Shown piece by piece: positions 14,878-24,463 of a stretch of DNA of 50,668 bases. The notes beneath the pieces were generated by a model. It made no database searches. It was not told where the DNA came from and saw only the letters and a program-made list of their open reading frames with translations. The DNA is from a virus: positions 1 through 50,668 of the IMG/VR virus record IMGVR_UViG_3300048768_000066; one strand, given 5' to 3'. Made by a program: the position numbers and the translations under genes. Numbering within the stretch: position 1 is the first letter of the stretch; every line of letters starts with the position of its first letter.

Positions 14878-15688
14878 CGCCGATAACCAAGATGAAAAAG
14901 CAATTTTGGACGCCGAAAGACTTTTGAAGACCGAAGAACCAGTCAAGAAGGAAGAAGTACCAGTAAAGACCGAGGAGGAGATAGCCGCCGAAACAGCCGC
15001 ACAAGAAGCCGAGGCCGCAAAAGCCGCCGAGGCCGCAGCTGCGAAACCGGAAGAGGAAACAGAGGAAGATGCTCTGATTCCTCATGGCGAGAAATCAAGA
15101 CTCGGAAGGAAGGTAAAACGGCTCGAAGACACACTGGGAGAGATCAAGGGGTCTCTCGATTTTCTCAAGGAACGCAGTCAAGTTGCCGCTCCAGAAGTGG
15201 AAGAGGAACTTGCATTGCCGGAAAATCCTACCGCAGAGGAAATCAGGGACTTCGTGAAGCAAGACCGGGCAAGACTCCTGAAGGACATCGAAAAACAGGG
15301 CGCCGCCAAATCCAAGCAGGAGCAGGAGTCAAACCAGAAGTACGGTATGGAATACGCCAAGATGGTGGAGGACATGCTTGATCCCGAAGAAGATGCGGAG
15401 GTTTACAAGCTCATGACCGACACCAAAGACTTGACCTACAACCAGGTTTACAAGCGCGATGCTAAGGAAGATTTTCTCATTAATTATCGCAATGCGACAA
15501 AATCTATCCTTAGAAAGCAGAAGCCTGCAAAGGTCGTCAGTCTCGGCAAGCCTGCCGGTGGGGTGAATGTTCCCGGCGCGACCAAGGTTGAGGCCAAAAA
15601 AGCCGATACTTCAAAATGGTCGGGACCGGAACAGGACATGGCCCGGCTTCTGGGTGAAGATGCTCTTGCGGAGATGGGAATCGGATGA
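14870..15688 (+). CDS. Putative scaffolding protein
   Basis: 272 aa. Highly charged: an acidic, Ala/Glu/Lys-rich N-terminal half (EEIAAETAAQEAEAAKAAEA), a coiled coil near RKVKRLEDTLGEIKGSLDFL, and a basic C-terminus before a short helical tail. Composition and position between portal and capsid are those of phage scaffolds, which direct procapsid assembly and then leave. Preceded by AAAGGAGG. Confidence 0.7.
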   Translation: MNDADNQDEKAILDAERLLKTEEPVKKEEVPVKTEEEIAAETAAQEAEAAKAAEAAAAKPEEETEEDALIPHGEKSRLGRKVKRLEDTLGEIKGSLDFLKERSQVAAPEVEEELALPENPTAEEIRDFVKQDRARLLKDIEKQGAAKSKQEQESNQKYGMEYAKMVEDMLDPEEDAEVYKLMTDTKDLTYNQVYKRDAKEDFLINYRNATKSILRKQKPAKVVSLGKPAGGVNVPGATKVEAKKADTSKWSGPEQDMARLLGEDALAEMGIG

Positions 15689-16107
15689 ACCAGAGTCGTT
15701 ACACTCGATATGACAAGCGTCGCCTTCCGGTACAGAAGCGCACTATCCCGATCTTCGGGGCCGCTTCTTACATTGATGGTCGCGTTGTCAAGGATCAGTC
15801 GGACACGTTTTTCAGGTGTTGGAACTGCGGGTTTATATGCAGGACCGACAGGGACAAGTTAGGCAATGGCGTAGGATACGTCGTCAAGGATCAGGCGGAT
15901 GTGCCTTCCTATCTGAACTTGGGAGCTTCGGCATTTGAGTTTCCCGGTTCGGACAATGGCCGCGATGTTCGCTTGGCCGTAGAAGACGGCGCGACAATGA
16001 ATTTAATGCAACTCGACTCAGACGGGAATCCGGTGACGGTAATGCACAATTTTTACAGCAAGGTCACGTCAGGGTGTCCGTTTTGCGGGACGAGACAATA
16101 TAAGTAA
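15685..16107 (+). CDS. Zinc-ribbon protein of the capsid operon
   Basis: 140 aa. CWNCGFIC (residues 45-52) and CPFCG near the C-terminus are the two halves of a zinc ribbon separated by an inserted segment of about 75 residues. Overlaps the scaffold gene by four bases. Unknown role; a minor head protein is possible. Confidence 0.6.
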   Translation: MNQSRYTRYDKRRLPVQKRTIPIFGAASYIDGRVVKDQSDTFFRCWNCGFICRTDRDKLGNGVGYVVKDQADVPSYLNLGASAFEFPGSDNGRDVRLAVEDGATMNLMQLDSDGNPVTVMHNFYSKVTSGCPFCGTRQYK

Positions 16108-16118
16108 AGGAGAGAATT

Positions 16119-16943
16119 ATGGGATTCAAAGTGGTCGGTGGAACTCCCACCATTTACAGTTTGTGGATGCCTGTTGACAGGGTTGTAGGAGCTACCTCGC
16201 TTTATGTCGGGCAGCTCGTACAGTGCCTGGGCGTAACCCACAATGGCGCGGCCCCGCTGATCGTGTCTACCACACTGGCGGATACGGGCAAGCAGGTAAT
16301 CTTTGGGGTTGTCACGGGTATGAATAACTACCCGATGACAGAACTAACCGATGCGACTTACGGACAGTACATCACATCCGTTCAGACGCAGGCAGAACAG
16401 AAAGCGATTATGAAGATGGGGAATGAGGGCATGTTTGTAAAAGGTGATCCTCAGCCTCTGGTTCAGATCGCTCGTATTTTCCCCGGTACGGTATTGCAGG
16501 GTCCGATCTTTATGGGGACTTATGGAACTGCGCCTACCGTTCTTACGCCGACGGCAGTTACGGCGGCGGGTGTTGGTATGACGACCAATTCCGACGGGCT
16601 CACGATGGCAAGCATGGCACAGTGCAGCACGACATATTGCCGCACAGGAGCTAACGCCGGGATTTACCGCGTTGATTTGGATGTCAGTCAGACAGTCAAG
16701 ACGTTTACGACCTACTGGCCCTATGATCTGGCGGTAACGGATACGTTCGTTAGGGTTCCGTTCAAGGTTGGTACTTGTTATGCGAACCTAAATACGGCGC
16801 CCATCGGGATGGGTTTTGATTGCGTCGCAGATGTTATCACGGCCAACTACATGGTTGACGTGCATTCACTTGATCTGAAGGAAGCTGGAAAAGAAAAGGT
16901 CACCTTCACGTTCAATGCTTCACACTTCTGTGGTAGAGCGTAA
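16119..16943 (+). CDS. Putative head decoration / structural protein
   Basis: 274 aa, directly upstream of the capsid gene, preceded by AAAGGAGAG. Beta-rich, Gly/Thr/Val-rich, with few charged stretches (TLADTGKQVIFGVVTGMNNY). Two domains seem separated near residue 145. A head decoration or stabilising protein is the likely role from position; no motif proves it. Confidence 0.5.
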   Translation: MGFKVVGGTPTIYSLWMPVDRVVGATSLYVGQLVQCLGVTHNGAAPLIVSTTLADTGKQVIFGVVTGMNNYPMTELTDATYGQYITSVQTQAEQKAIMKMGNEGMFVKGDPQPLVQIARIFPGTVLQGPIFMGTYGTAPTVLTPTAVTAAGVGMTTNSDGLTMASMAQCSTTYCRTGANAGIYRVDLDVSQTVKTFTTYWPYDLAVTDTFVRVPFKVGTCYANLNTAPIGMGFDCVADVITANYMVDVHSLDLKEAGKEKVTFTFNASHFCGRA

Positions 16944-16956
16944 GGAGGTAGTTTAG

Positions 16957-17898
16957 ATGAGTAATCCTATGAATCAGTCAAGATTTCAGGAGTTAGTACG
17001 GAAGGGGTGGGATAAAGTTACCGGCGAGGTCACAGAGGAACTGCATCAGCGCGAGTCGCTGCGGGAAACCCTCTATACCGAAGCGGGACTGGATTCCGCA
17101 TATTACGAGAAATACGGCGTCAGCGATCTACCGGATATCCCGCGTTTCAATGGGACCTTAACATATCTGGATGTGGCTCCAGGATTTGGGGTCAGAATCG
17201 AACCTGGCGAGTTTGCCGCTGGCGTAGAAGTGGAAAGGAAACTCTGGGAGAACAATCTTTATCCGGTCATGAAAGACTGGCCAAGAAAGTTTACTATGGC
17301 TTCACATCGCACCAAGGAGAAAGCGGCAATCAAAGGGTATGCAAAGCTCAATTCAGCAGCCTTTGATTTCATGCCGTGGAATGAGGAAGGCGTACCCATT
17401 GCCAGTTCCAGCCATACGACGAAGAATGATTATGTCACGACTTCGGCGGGTGGTTATAGCAACTTGGGCAGTTCGGCTTTCAGCCCGACGGCGGTTGAAG
17501 CTACCAGAATCCTGATGAGGGGATTCCGGGGTCTGAATGGTGAAATTCTTGCCATTACCCCGGACGGCTTCATCGGTCCTACGACTCTCGATCAGAAGTT
17601 CGAGGAAGTGACGGCAACGCCGTTAGGACTTTACACGGCGAACCATACCGTCAACGTACAGCACAACCGCAAGTGGGAGTATAAAACCTCCCAGTATTTC
17701 AATGATTACAGCACGAAAAGCTGGATCATGGTTGATTGGAACCTTCTGAAGCAATTAGCGGTATGGAAAACGAGGATAGAAGACCAGGGTGGGGCAAAGA
17801 TCGACTTTGAGACCTACCGTCTGAAGTTCTCCCTGTACAGCTATTGGGGTTACGGCTTCCTTGGATGGCAAGCGTTTTACTTCCATCAGGTGAGCTAA
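16957..17898 (+). CDS. Major capsid protein
   Basis: 313 aa, preceded by AAGGAGG. Follows portal, scaffold and decoration-like genes and is ended by a strong hairpin, as expected for the most abundant virion protein. HK97-like features include a helical N-arm (ELHQRESLRETLYTEAGLD) and the central segment VERKLWENNLYPVMKDWPRK. Forms the icosahedral shell. Sequence-level family not recognised; the call rests on size, position and composition. Confidence 0.75.
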   Translation: MSNPMNQSRFQELVRKGWDKVTGEVTEELHQRESLRETLYTEAGLDSAYYEKYGVSDLPDIPRFNGTLTYLDVAPGFGVRIEPGEFAAGVEVERKLWENNLYPVMKDWPRKFTMASHRTKEKAAIKGYAKLNSAAFDFMPWNEEGVPIASSSHTTKNDYVTTSAGGYSNLGSSAFSPTAVEATRILMRGFRGLNGEILAITPDGFIGPTTLDQKFEEVTATPLGLYTANHTVNVQHNRKWEYKTSQYFNDYSTKSWIMVDWNLLKQLAVWKTRIEDQGGAKIDFETYRLKFSLYSYWGYGFLGWQAFYFHQVS

Positions 17899-17910
17899 GT
17901 TTTCAACATT

Positions 17911-17943
17911 CGGGTAGGGGGTAACTCAAAAGCCCCCTGCCCG
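17911..17943 (+). terminator. Strong hairpin after the capsid gene, no U-tract
   Basis: Arms CGGGTAGGGGG (17911-17921) and CCCCCTGCCCG (17933-17943) pair over 11 bp with one G-U on the plus strand. No T-run follows. More likely protects or processes the capsid mRNA, or lowers downstream expression, than acts as a complete terminator. Confidence 0.6.
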
Positions 17944-18032
17944 GATCAACCGTGTAAGTGTCCGTTAGAGTCGGGCAGGCAGCGCATGAGAGTAAAGACA
18001 GGGCGGTGTCACATACAGAAAGGAGTAGTAAA

Positions 18033-19016
18033 ATGAGTATCACAAATTTTCCATACGGGGTTTTTGCAACGCCTAATATCGGCGGTGCAAGACTCGCAGA
18101 TATGTGGAACACCGAAAACATTTTCTTTGTTGACGGGGATAATGGACTTGCCGGTAATGGCGGGCAGTCACCGGATGATTCGGCTGATATTCCTTCGACC
18201 GCTGTCGCATTAGCGTCGAGAGGTGCGACCATATATGTGCGTCCGAGGACGACCGCCGCATCTGCACAGAGTTACTATCTCGACAATATAGTCGTTCCAA
18301 TAACCAAGCCCCAGATTGCCATTATCGGTTGTGCTCAAGATCGGGATCGCCCGTATTTGGGTCCGGCGGTCAAAACAACGGTAGCGGGAGCCGCTACATC
18401 CGTATTGATTGTGAAAGCAGCCGGGTTTCTCACCGAAGGCATGGAATGGACAGGCACGAGTCAGACCGGGGATATAAGTGTCATCTATGCAGCTAATGAT
18501 GGGACTTTATCTCTAAGCAGCGGGCTAACTGTTCGTAACTGTACGATTCGTAATGTCAAGGGACATGCGGCGACAACGGGAGGCGGGATTCATTTTGAAA
18601 CTCCCATATTCTCGAAAGTCCAGAATTGTCTCTTTAAGGACAATTTGAACAGTATTATGTTTCGTTCGACTTCCGCAGCCATCAATTCTCTTATTATTGA
18701 AGGCTGTATTTTCAGCGGCATAAATACGGGACGTGATACTGACATTTATTCCAACGCGGATTCCGGTTATGGGCTGGTAATTAACAACTGTCAATTCAAT
18801 GATAACCTGCCCAGCCATGGAACCAACAAGTTCATTGCACTTTCCGCCGGAATTGCCGGGATAATTTCAAATTGCCGTTTTGCTTATACCAGCGCAACGG
18901 CAGATGCTTTACTGGCCGCATCGGGGACGATTGGCAATGTTCCCACTACTGTTTTGACTGTAAATTGTATGGTCGAACAAACGGTTGAGGGTCAGGCTTC
19001 TGTCATTACTCGCTAA
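18033..19016 (+). CDS. Right-handed beta-helix protein
   Basis: 327 aa from ATG 18033, where AAAGGAG is well placed; an in-frame start at 17958 lacks a site. Repeated short strands ending in Asn/Cys (LTVRNCTIRNVKG, FSKVQNCLFKDN, LIIEGCIFSG, LVINNCQFND) are the rungs of a parallel beta-helix, as in tailspikes and polysaccharide lyases. Encoded between capsid and connector genes, so it may be a head fibre rather than a tailspike. Catalytic residues cannot be assigned. Confidence 0.65.
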   Translation: MSITNFPYGVFATPNIGGARLADMWNTENIFFVDGDNGLAGNGGQSPDDSADIPSTAVALASRGATIYVRPRTTAASAQSYYLDNIVVPITKPQIAIIGCAQDRDRPYLGPAVKTTVAGAATSVLIVKAAGFLTEGMEWTGTSQTGDISVIYAANDGTLSLSSGLTVRNCTIRNVKGHAATTGGGIHFETPIFSKVQNCLFKDNLNSIMFRSTSAAINSLIIEGCIFSGINTGRDTDIYSNADSGYGLVINNCQFNDNLPSHGTNKFIALSAGIAGIISNCRFAYTSATADALLAASGTIGNVPTTVLTVNCMVEQTVEGQASVITR

Positions 19017-19030
19017 CCTTTTGAAGCGAC

Positions 19031-19050
19031 GGGGGACGCTATATTCCCCC
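19031..19050 (+). terminator. GC hairpin after the beta-helix gene
   Basis: GGGGGA (19031-19036) and TCCCCC (19045-19050) with an 8-nt loop, no T-run. Same style as the hairpin after the capsid gene. Confidence 0.45.
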
Positions 19051-19059
19051 ACCTAAAAT

Positions 19060-19254
19060 ATGCTGATTAAAATCAAGGGTAGAAACCGAATGGGTAAAAG
19101 CCGTTCGGAAACAGAGGCGAATCTTCATAAGGAATGGGGTAGTGCTTCACTAACTCATGAAGAAATTGATAAGTGCCGGTTCATCGAAAAGAAGACAGGA
19201 GCAGGATGGATAGATAAATCACTCATAGAACACGTGGAAGAAATAAGGCGATAA
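19060..19254 (+). CDS. Hypothetical small protein
   Basis: 64 aa from ATG 19060 or 54 aa from ATG 19090; neither has a clearly spaced ribosome site (AAGGG lies 11 nt before the latter). Charged, ending IDKSLIEHVEEIRR. No family recognised. Confidence 0.5.
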   Translation: MLIKIKGRNRMGKSRSETEANLHKEWGSASLTHEEIDKCRFIEKKTGAGWIDKSLIEHVEEIRR

Positions 19255-19288
19255 GGCGAAAGCCACCCAGATGAAAGGAGAACGAAAG

Positions 19289-20059
19289 ATGGAAGAGATA
19301 GCTTACAAAACAAACGAGGAAGTAATGGCAGTTCCGGATACTAAGAAGCAAGCGGCCAGGGAACGTATGGCAAACGCAAGGGCAAGCAAGAAGAGGCCGA
19401 GCAGGTCAAAAGACATCGAACTTGCCAGACTGAAAGAGCAAGTCAAGGAACTGAAGGAGAGGCTGATTGTTCCGGTGACGGCAGTATCAGCGCCGGGGGA
19501 ACTGCCTAAACCAAAAATTGCATCTGATATTAAGTGGTTCACGGAAGTGGATTTGAATGATAAGGGCAAAGTGGCCTCTGACTACCCCGCTTGGTACTTC
19601 ACGGAGAATGTGAAGGAACTCGCAGAGGATATTCGAAGTCTTGAAAACGGGATCGACGAGGGGATCTACATCGGCAAGAAGCGCCGGGATGCCGTCAAGC
19701 AGCTCGAGACAAAGAAGCAACGATATAGCCAGATCGTAGACGGAAAGCCGAAGATGACCGACGTGAACAAAGACAAGGTTATGAGGTCATTCAAGGAACT
19801 CGGCGGCAAGATCGGGGAATCCATGTTTAGTCACGATGACATGTGGAAGATGACCGCAGACGCCCACGCAGAGGCCGAGCGCATGGTCATGCCGTGCATC
19901 GAGGTAACTGATGCTGTTGCTGGTTCCTTTGTGAAAGAACGCGGCATGAAGGTAGTAGATGGGAAGATTTCAAGGAACGATGCCAGTATAGTTTGGAAAT
20001 GTATGGCAAAAGCCCTTGGTGAACAAACTGACGTGGAGGCTCTTCGGAGGATCAAGTAA
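19289..20059 (+). CDS. Hypothetical charged protein, possible assembly factor
   Basis: 256 aa from ATG 19289 (AAAGGAG upstream); an ATG at 19271 would sit on top of that site. N-terminal Lys/Arg-rich region and coiled coil (RLKEQVKELKERLIV), then a helical region ending VEALRRIK. Lies between the head fibre-like gene and the connector; a minor virion or assembly protein by position. Confidence 0.55.
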   Translation: MEEIAYKTNEEVMAVPDTKKQAARERMANARASKKRPSRSKDIELARLKEQVKELKERLIVPVTAVSAPGELPKPKIASDIKWFTEVDLNDKGKVASDYPAWYFTENVKELAEDIRSLENGIDEGIYIGKKRRDAVKQLETKKQRYSQIVDGKPKMTDVNKDKVMRSFKELGGKIGESMFSHDDMWKMTADAHAEAERMVMPCIEVTDAVAGSFVKERGMKVVDGKISRNDASIVWKCMAKALGEQTDVEALRRIK

Positions 20060-20970
20060 TGCTTGGGATTGATTACATTAGCCGCATTAACCAGCAGTTG
20101 AGTGAGTTCAATTCGTCTTGGATTGATTTGAAGACCAGCTTTGACTATCTGTACGAGGCGTCAAAGGACTTTGCCAAAGAGACCCGTTCATGCAGTAACT
20201 CTCAGACGATCACCACGATTGCAAATACGGCGGCATATAACCTCAATCCCGACTTCCTGGAGATCATGACGACTGACGATCACAACGATGCGGTTATCAA
20301 GTACTACGACGGATCGAACACGGAATGGTTGAACTGGGAATCTTATTCGGACTATCTCCAGAACGGCAATGACCCCGGAACGCCGCAGAGTTTTGCGGTG
20401 GTGGACGCTACGCCGCCCACAAGACTTACGGGAACAAATTTCGCCACAGCAGCCGCTTCGGGTGGAGAATCCTTGCTATCGGCCTATGGCGTCTCTTTTG
20501 TTTCATCCTATCCGGGCGACATGGTGGTGAATACGACGGCAGGAAAGGAATATGTCGGCGTGGCCTTAGTACCTGGAGCACATCTCACGACGGCAATGTT
20601 TGATTTGACGGTAAGGGGTGGAGCGTATGCGGGTTGGACCGCGGGCGATACTTACATGATCCAACCTTCTTCTCGATACCAGATCGTGTTGGACCCTCCT
20701 CCTGACACGTCTGGCGAAACTGTCACCGTCGCCTACTACGCTCGCCCCTTGCCTGTTTACTCTGATTATGGCACTTATCCTTTTGCGACTGGCTACGAAG
20801 AAGCGTTAATCAAGTATGCAGTATGGCTTTATAAATACAGAGATTCTAAGCAGAACATGGGCGATCCTCTTTATCTCGCCTATGAACGTGAGATGCGTAA
20901 GGGGAAAAACGTGAACAGAAAAGCTGTGGGCGGGGTGGGCTTTCGCGTGAATTTCATGAAGAGTCGTTAA
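20059..20970 (+). CDS. Putative head-tail connector / adaptor protein
   Basis: 303 aa, starting at a TAATG junction. Helical N-terminus, an inserted beta domain (about residues 100-215, Gly/Thr-rich), then SSRYQIVLDPPPDTSGETV and a helical C-terminus (EEALIKYAVWLYKYRDSKQN). This N- and C-terminal arrangement is seen in phage adaptor-type proteins next to gp10-like genes. Probably bridges portal and tail hub. Confidence 0.5.
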   Translation: MLGIDYISRINQQLSEFNSSWIDLKTSFDYLYEASKDFAKETRSCSNSQTITTIANTAAYNLNPDFLEIMTTDDHNDAVIKYYDGSNTEWLNWESYSDYLQNGNDPGTPQSFAVVDATPPTRLTGTNFATAAASGGESLLSAYGVSFVSSYPGDMVVNTTAGKEYVGVALVPGAHLTTAMFDLTVRGGAYAGWTAGDTYMIQPSSRYQIVLDPPPDTSGETVTVAYYARPLPVYSDYGTYPFATGYEEALIKYAVWLYKYRDSKQNMGDPLYLAYEREMRKGKNVNRKAVGGVGFRVNFMKSR

Positions 20971-20971
20971 T

Positions 20972-23900
20972 ATGCCAACTAAAGGGCTTGAAAGACAAAC
21001 AGGCCACCAGAGATTCGACTGGCCACTGACAGGCAAACTTCGGAAGGATGTCGATCCTGCTTTGATCGGTGAGACGAATTTCCGCGAACTTATCAACCTG
21101 AGGCCCACAGCGGACTACCCGAAGGGTATCCAGGGGATGACGAAGATAAATGTTGCGTCGTTAAGGTACCTTTGGGGATTTATAGTTAGAGTCCTGTCGG
21201 TTGTGAATGGGTTCCATTTCCGCAAGGATCAACCCGCAGAATCCCATATCTTTGTTCAGGGGAATTACTTTACGGTGCCGTGGTTGTTGAAGTCGGACAA
21301 TACGACGGCGATCCCTAATCAGGATACTTTCTGTGCTACGACATCCGCGCAATTATTGGAAAATACCAATGCGGTGCTTTTCAGCGAAGCCCCGAATGGG
21401 GCCATGTGTGCCATGAATGGGGCGGTGAACCGGATATGGGCTGGGAACGAAGATAGATGCGGCCAGTTCATCGTCTATGATCCTGCCGGGTCTTTCTGGT
21501 ATGACTATACCGACAAGGTGAATAACACCCTTTCCGATGCAGCAAACGTGGCGACCATGCACTCCGCAGCGGGAACAGTAGATTCATCTACAAAACTCCT
21601 GATCCACGCGGGTGAAGCAAATCACACAGCGGGAACAAGCATCATTGATTCTGAAACCTCGGCGAAGACCATAACCGCCCACGGGAATGCTCAGGTTGAT
21701 ACCTCTCAAGCAAAATTTGGAACCGGCTCGGTCGCGTTTGATGGAACTAACAGCTATCTTTCTCTTGCCGATTCTGCCGATTGGTATATGGGAACCGGAG
21801 CATTCACGATTGATTTTTGGTGGAAGCCCAATGGTTCAACTAATCCGCAAGGCTTATTTCAGCAAACCGTCGATACAAATAATTGGGTTGTTTGTATTTA
21901 CGTCCCTATCAGTAGCGTATTAGGCCAACTATCTATTTCCGTAAAGTCAGGAGGGTCATTAACTGTTAATGTAAGCTATGTCGCCGGGATCATAGATGGG
22001 GCGTGGAATCATATAGCTCTTATCAGGGGATGGGGCGGGGATGCAAACAAATGGGCATGGGCAATTAATGGCACGTTAGCTTATGCGGCAGACACAAATG
22101 TGAATCCCTGGCCCGACTTGGCGGCTGCTTTTGAAATAGGAAGATATTACAATTACGGCACAACGACATATTCTTATTTGAAGGGGTGGATAGACGAGTT
22201 CCGCATTTCCAAAGGAGTAGCGAGATGGACGGCCAATTTTCTTCCCTCTTCGTCTGCTTACGGAACAGCAGACACAACCAATGTTTATATCGGGTCCGTC
22301 AGGCCAATCCAGGGAGTTAAATTTTATGTCGGAACGGCAAACACTAACGCCTCGGTTGCGTCCGGGTATGAATGGACTGGCGCAGCCTGGTCTCCTCTTA
22401 CTCTTTACGACGGCACTTCTGCTACGGGCGGAAAGTCACTCGGCAAGACAGGGGAAATAATTTTTAACTCTACGGTGACCACATCAAAGGTCAAGGCCGT
22501 TAAAAGATCAGTAGCCTATTTTTACCAGTTTGTTTTCACAACCCTTACGACTGGAACTACGGTGTATTATTGCACCCTTGACGCTCCCATGCAGGCGGTC
22601 ACAGATATTTGGGACGGCGTGGGAAGATATTGCTTGCAATGCTTTCAATCCGACGGGACATCATATACCGATTTAACTACCAATGTTGCGCCTTCGACCA
22701 CAAGCAACCCGAAAGCCTATCAGGCCGCAAGCGACATGACCTATGCTCAGCTCGGCGGTCAAACAGTATCCCAATGCCTGTACTGCGGATTCAGCGAACG
22801 AGTGTTGGGAATTGAATGGAGTCTACCGGATGCTTTGTATACAAACAATTCCCTTCCATCAACCATGGATTTTATAGATGGTACTGTTGACCCTACTGCT
22901 CAACTAATATTTACCAGCACGGGAAGTGCCTATGCGATGGTAGCTTCAGTAACAATCACAAGCGGTTCATGGGCTGGTGGAGATGCAGCAGGAAAATTTC
23001 TTATAACCGGGTGGAATGGCCAGCCCTTTGATATAGGGGCGGGAACTCATGTTTATTACCAGTCCTTTGTCACGGTCGCTGAAGCAACTTCTCAACCTGT
23101 AAGCCCTGTAAGCCCCGCAACCGTGTCAATATATTACTGGAATGGTTCTGCTTGGGTTTCGGTCGGAAATGTAGATGATAGCACGGCGACAGGGGGAATA
23201 AGTCTAAGCCATTCCGGTTTGATGACTTGGGCTCCTCCAGCCGAAAACATTGAGTTCAAGACAGCAATTGCAAACGATTATGAGTTTTACTATTACAAAG
23301 TTTCATGGGACACTACGTTGGCTTCCGACGTGAGGGTTGACAATATTGGCGGGATCACAGTCCAAAAAACATTAAGACCGTATAGGTTTTCGGTTCTATG
23401 GCAGAATAGATTATGGATGTTTAACGATCAGGCGGATAGAAAAAATACTGGTATCTGCTCTTCTTATGGGACGAACTGCGTTTTCAATGGTGATGATTTC
23501 TATGAAATGGAGTTTGGCGACGCAAAAGAACTTATTTGCGGTGATTCGCTATTCAGTCGGTACGGGAGCAACATTTACGATAACATGATTTTATGCAAAA
23601 GAGGAGCAACTTATTTAATCGACGGGTATGGACCATCGACATGGACGATCTATACCATTTCCGACAAGGTTGGATGTCTTGCGCCTCTTACCATGAAACG
23701 ATGCGATATGAGTTTTGAAGTTGCCGCCGGGATGACAAAGCACGTTTTAATGTGGAGGTCTGCGCGTGCGATAGAATTCTTCGACGGGAATACGATTGCC
23801 CCCGTCACGGACGATATTAAGAACTTCTTCGATCCCACGTCGAGCGACTACATTGATCCCACTATTTATGATGTAAGTCTGGAATCTGGTTGCTACGATG

Positions 23901-24463
23901 AAATAAACTTTGGGTATCACTGGATATTCACTAATATAAATGGGAAGCAGGAGTGGGAGTATTCCCTGAGATACAAGAAGTGGTTTCAAGTAAACAGGGG
24001 AACGGGCAAAGCGTTGACTTGCGGTTTCAACGTACAGGATACGAACGGCGACACGTTCCTTTTTGGCGGGACTGCGGACGGGTTTATTGAACGTCTTGAG
24101 AATGGCACTACTTTCGACGGAAACGCTATTGTCCATACTTTTTGGTTTGGCGACATTCTGCTTGCAAAGACGGGAGATTATGTTTGCACATTGAGGCATG
24201 TAAAATTATTCGCAAAGGCAAAGAATATATCCTCCGCAACGGTAGCTGTCACGCACTATGCCGATACCGCATCAACGGGAGAATCTTTAGCGGCGATATC
24301 TCAGGTAGATGCAACGCACAGGCTGTATCAGGCAAAACATAGCATAGGCATGGATGCCGTATTGCACTCACTAAGATACGACATTACTACGAATGATGAA
24401 GTAATCGGGTTTGAGCCTTTAATGGTTTCGGGACTGTATGAAGTTAAGAGAGAAGATTTATGA
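20972..24463 (+). CDS. P22 gp10-like tail hub protein with inserted LamG domain
   Basis: 1163 aa. N- and C-terminal portions look like the tail-stabilisation family of podoviruses: FRELINLRPTADYPKGIQGM near residue 32, and later RLWMFNDQADRKNTGICSSY...IYDNMILCKRGATYLIDGYG...TISDKVGCLAPLTM. About residues 205-433 form a concanavalin A/LamG-like lectin domain (FDGTNSYLSLADS, FTIDFWWKP, WNHIALIRG, GWIDEFRISKGVARWTANF). The hub closes the portal after packaging and carries fibres; the lectin insert could bind surface sugars. Confidence 0.7.
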   Translation: MPTKGLERQTGHQRFDWPLTGKLRKDVDPALIGETNFRELINLRPTADYPKGIQGMTKINVASLRYLWGFIVRVLSVVNGFHFRKDQPAESHIFVQGNYFTVPWLLKSDNTTAIPNQDTFCATTSAQLLENTNAVLFSEAPNGAMCAMNGAVNRIWAGNEDRCGQFIVYDPAGSFWYDYTDKVNNTLSDAANVATMHSAAGTVDSSTKLLIHAGEANHTAGTSIIDSETSAKTITAHGNAQVDTSQAKFGTGSVAFDGTNSYLSLADSADWYMGTGAFTIDFWWKPNGSTNPQGLFQQTVDTNNWVVCIYVPISSVLGQLSISVKSGGSLTVNVSYVAGIIDGAWNHIALIRGWGGDANKWAWAINGTLAYAADTNVNPWPDLAAAFEIGRYYNYGTTTYSYLKGWIDEFRISKGVARWTANFLPSSSAYGTADTTNVYIGSVRPIQGVKFYVGTANTNASVASGYEWTGAAWSPLTLYDGTSATGGKSLGKTGEIIFNSTVTTSKVKAVKRSVAYFYQFVFTTLTTGTTVYYCTLDAPMQAVTDIWDGVGRYCLQCFQSDGTSYTDLTTNVAPSTTSNPKAYQAASDMTYAQLGGQTVSQCLYCGFSERVLGIEWSLPDALYTNNSLPSTMDFIDGTVDPTAQLIFTSTGSAYAMVASVTITSGSWAGGDAAGKFLITGWNGQPFDIGAGTHVYYQSFVTVAEATSQPVSPVSPATVSIYYWNGSAWVSVGNVDDSTATGGISLSHSGLMTWAPPAENIEFKTAIANDYEFYYYKVSWDTTLASDVRVDNIGGITVQKTLRPYRFSVLWQNRLWMFNDQADRKNTGICSSYGTNCVFNGDDFYEMEFGDAKELICGDSLFSRYGSNIYDNMILCKRGATYLIDGYGPSTWTIYTISDKVGCLAPLTMKRCDMSFEVAAGMTKHVLMWRSARAIEFFDGNTIAPVTDDIKNFFDPTSSDYIDPTIYDVSLESGCYDEINFGYHWIFTNINGKQEWEYSLRYKKWFQVNRGTGKALTCGFNVQDTNGDTFLFGGTADGFIERLENGTTFDGNAIVHTFWFGDILLAKTGDYVCTLRHVKLFAKAKNISSATVAVTHYADTASTGESLAAISQVDATHRLYQAKHSIGMDAVLHSLRYDITTNDEVIGFEPLMVSGLYEVKREDL

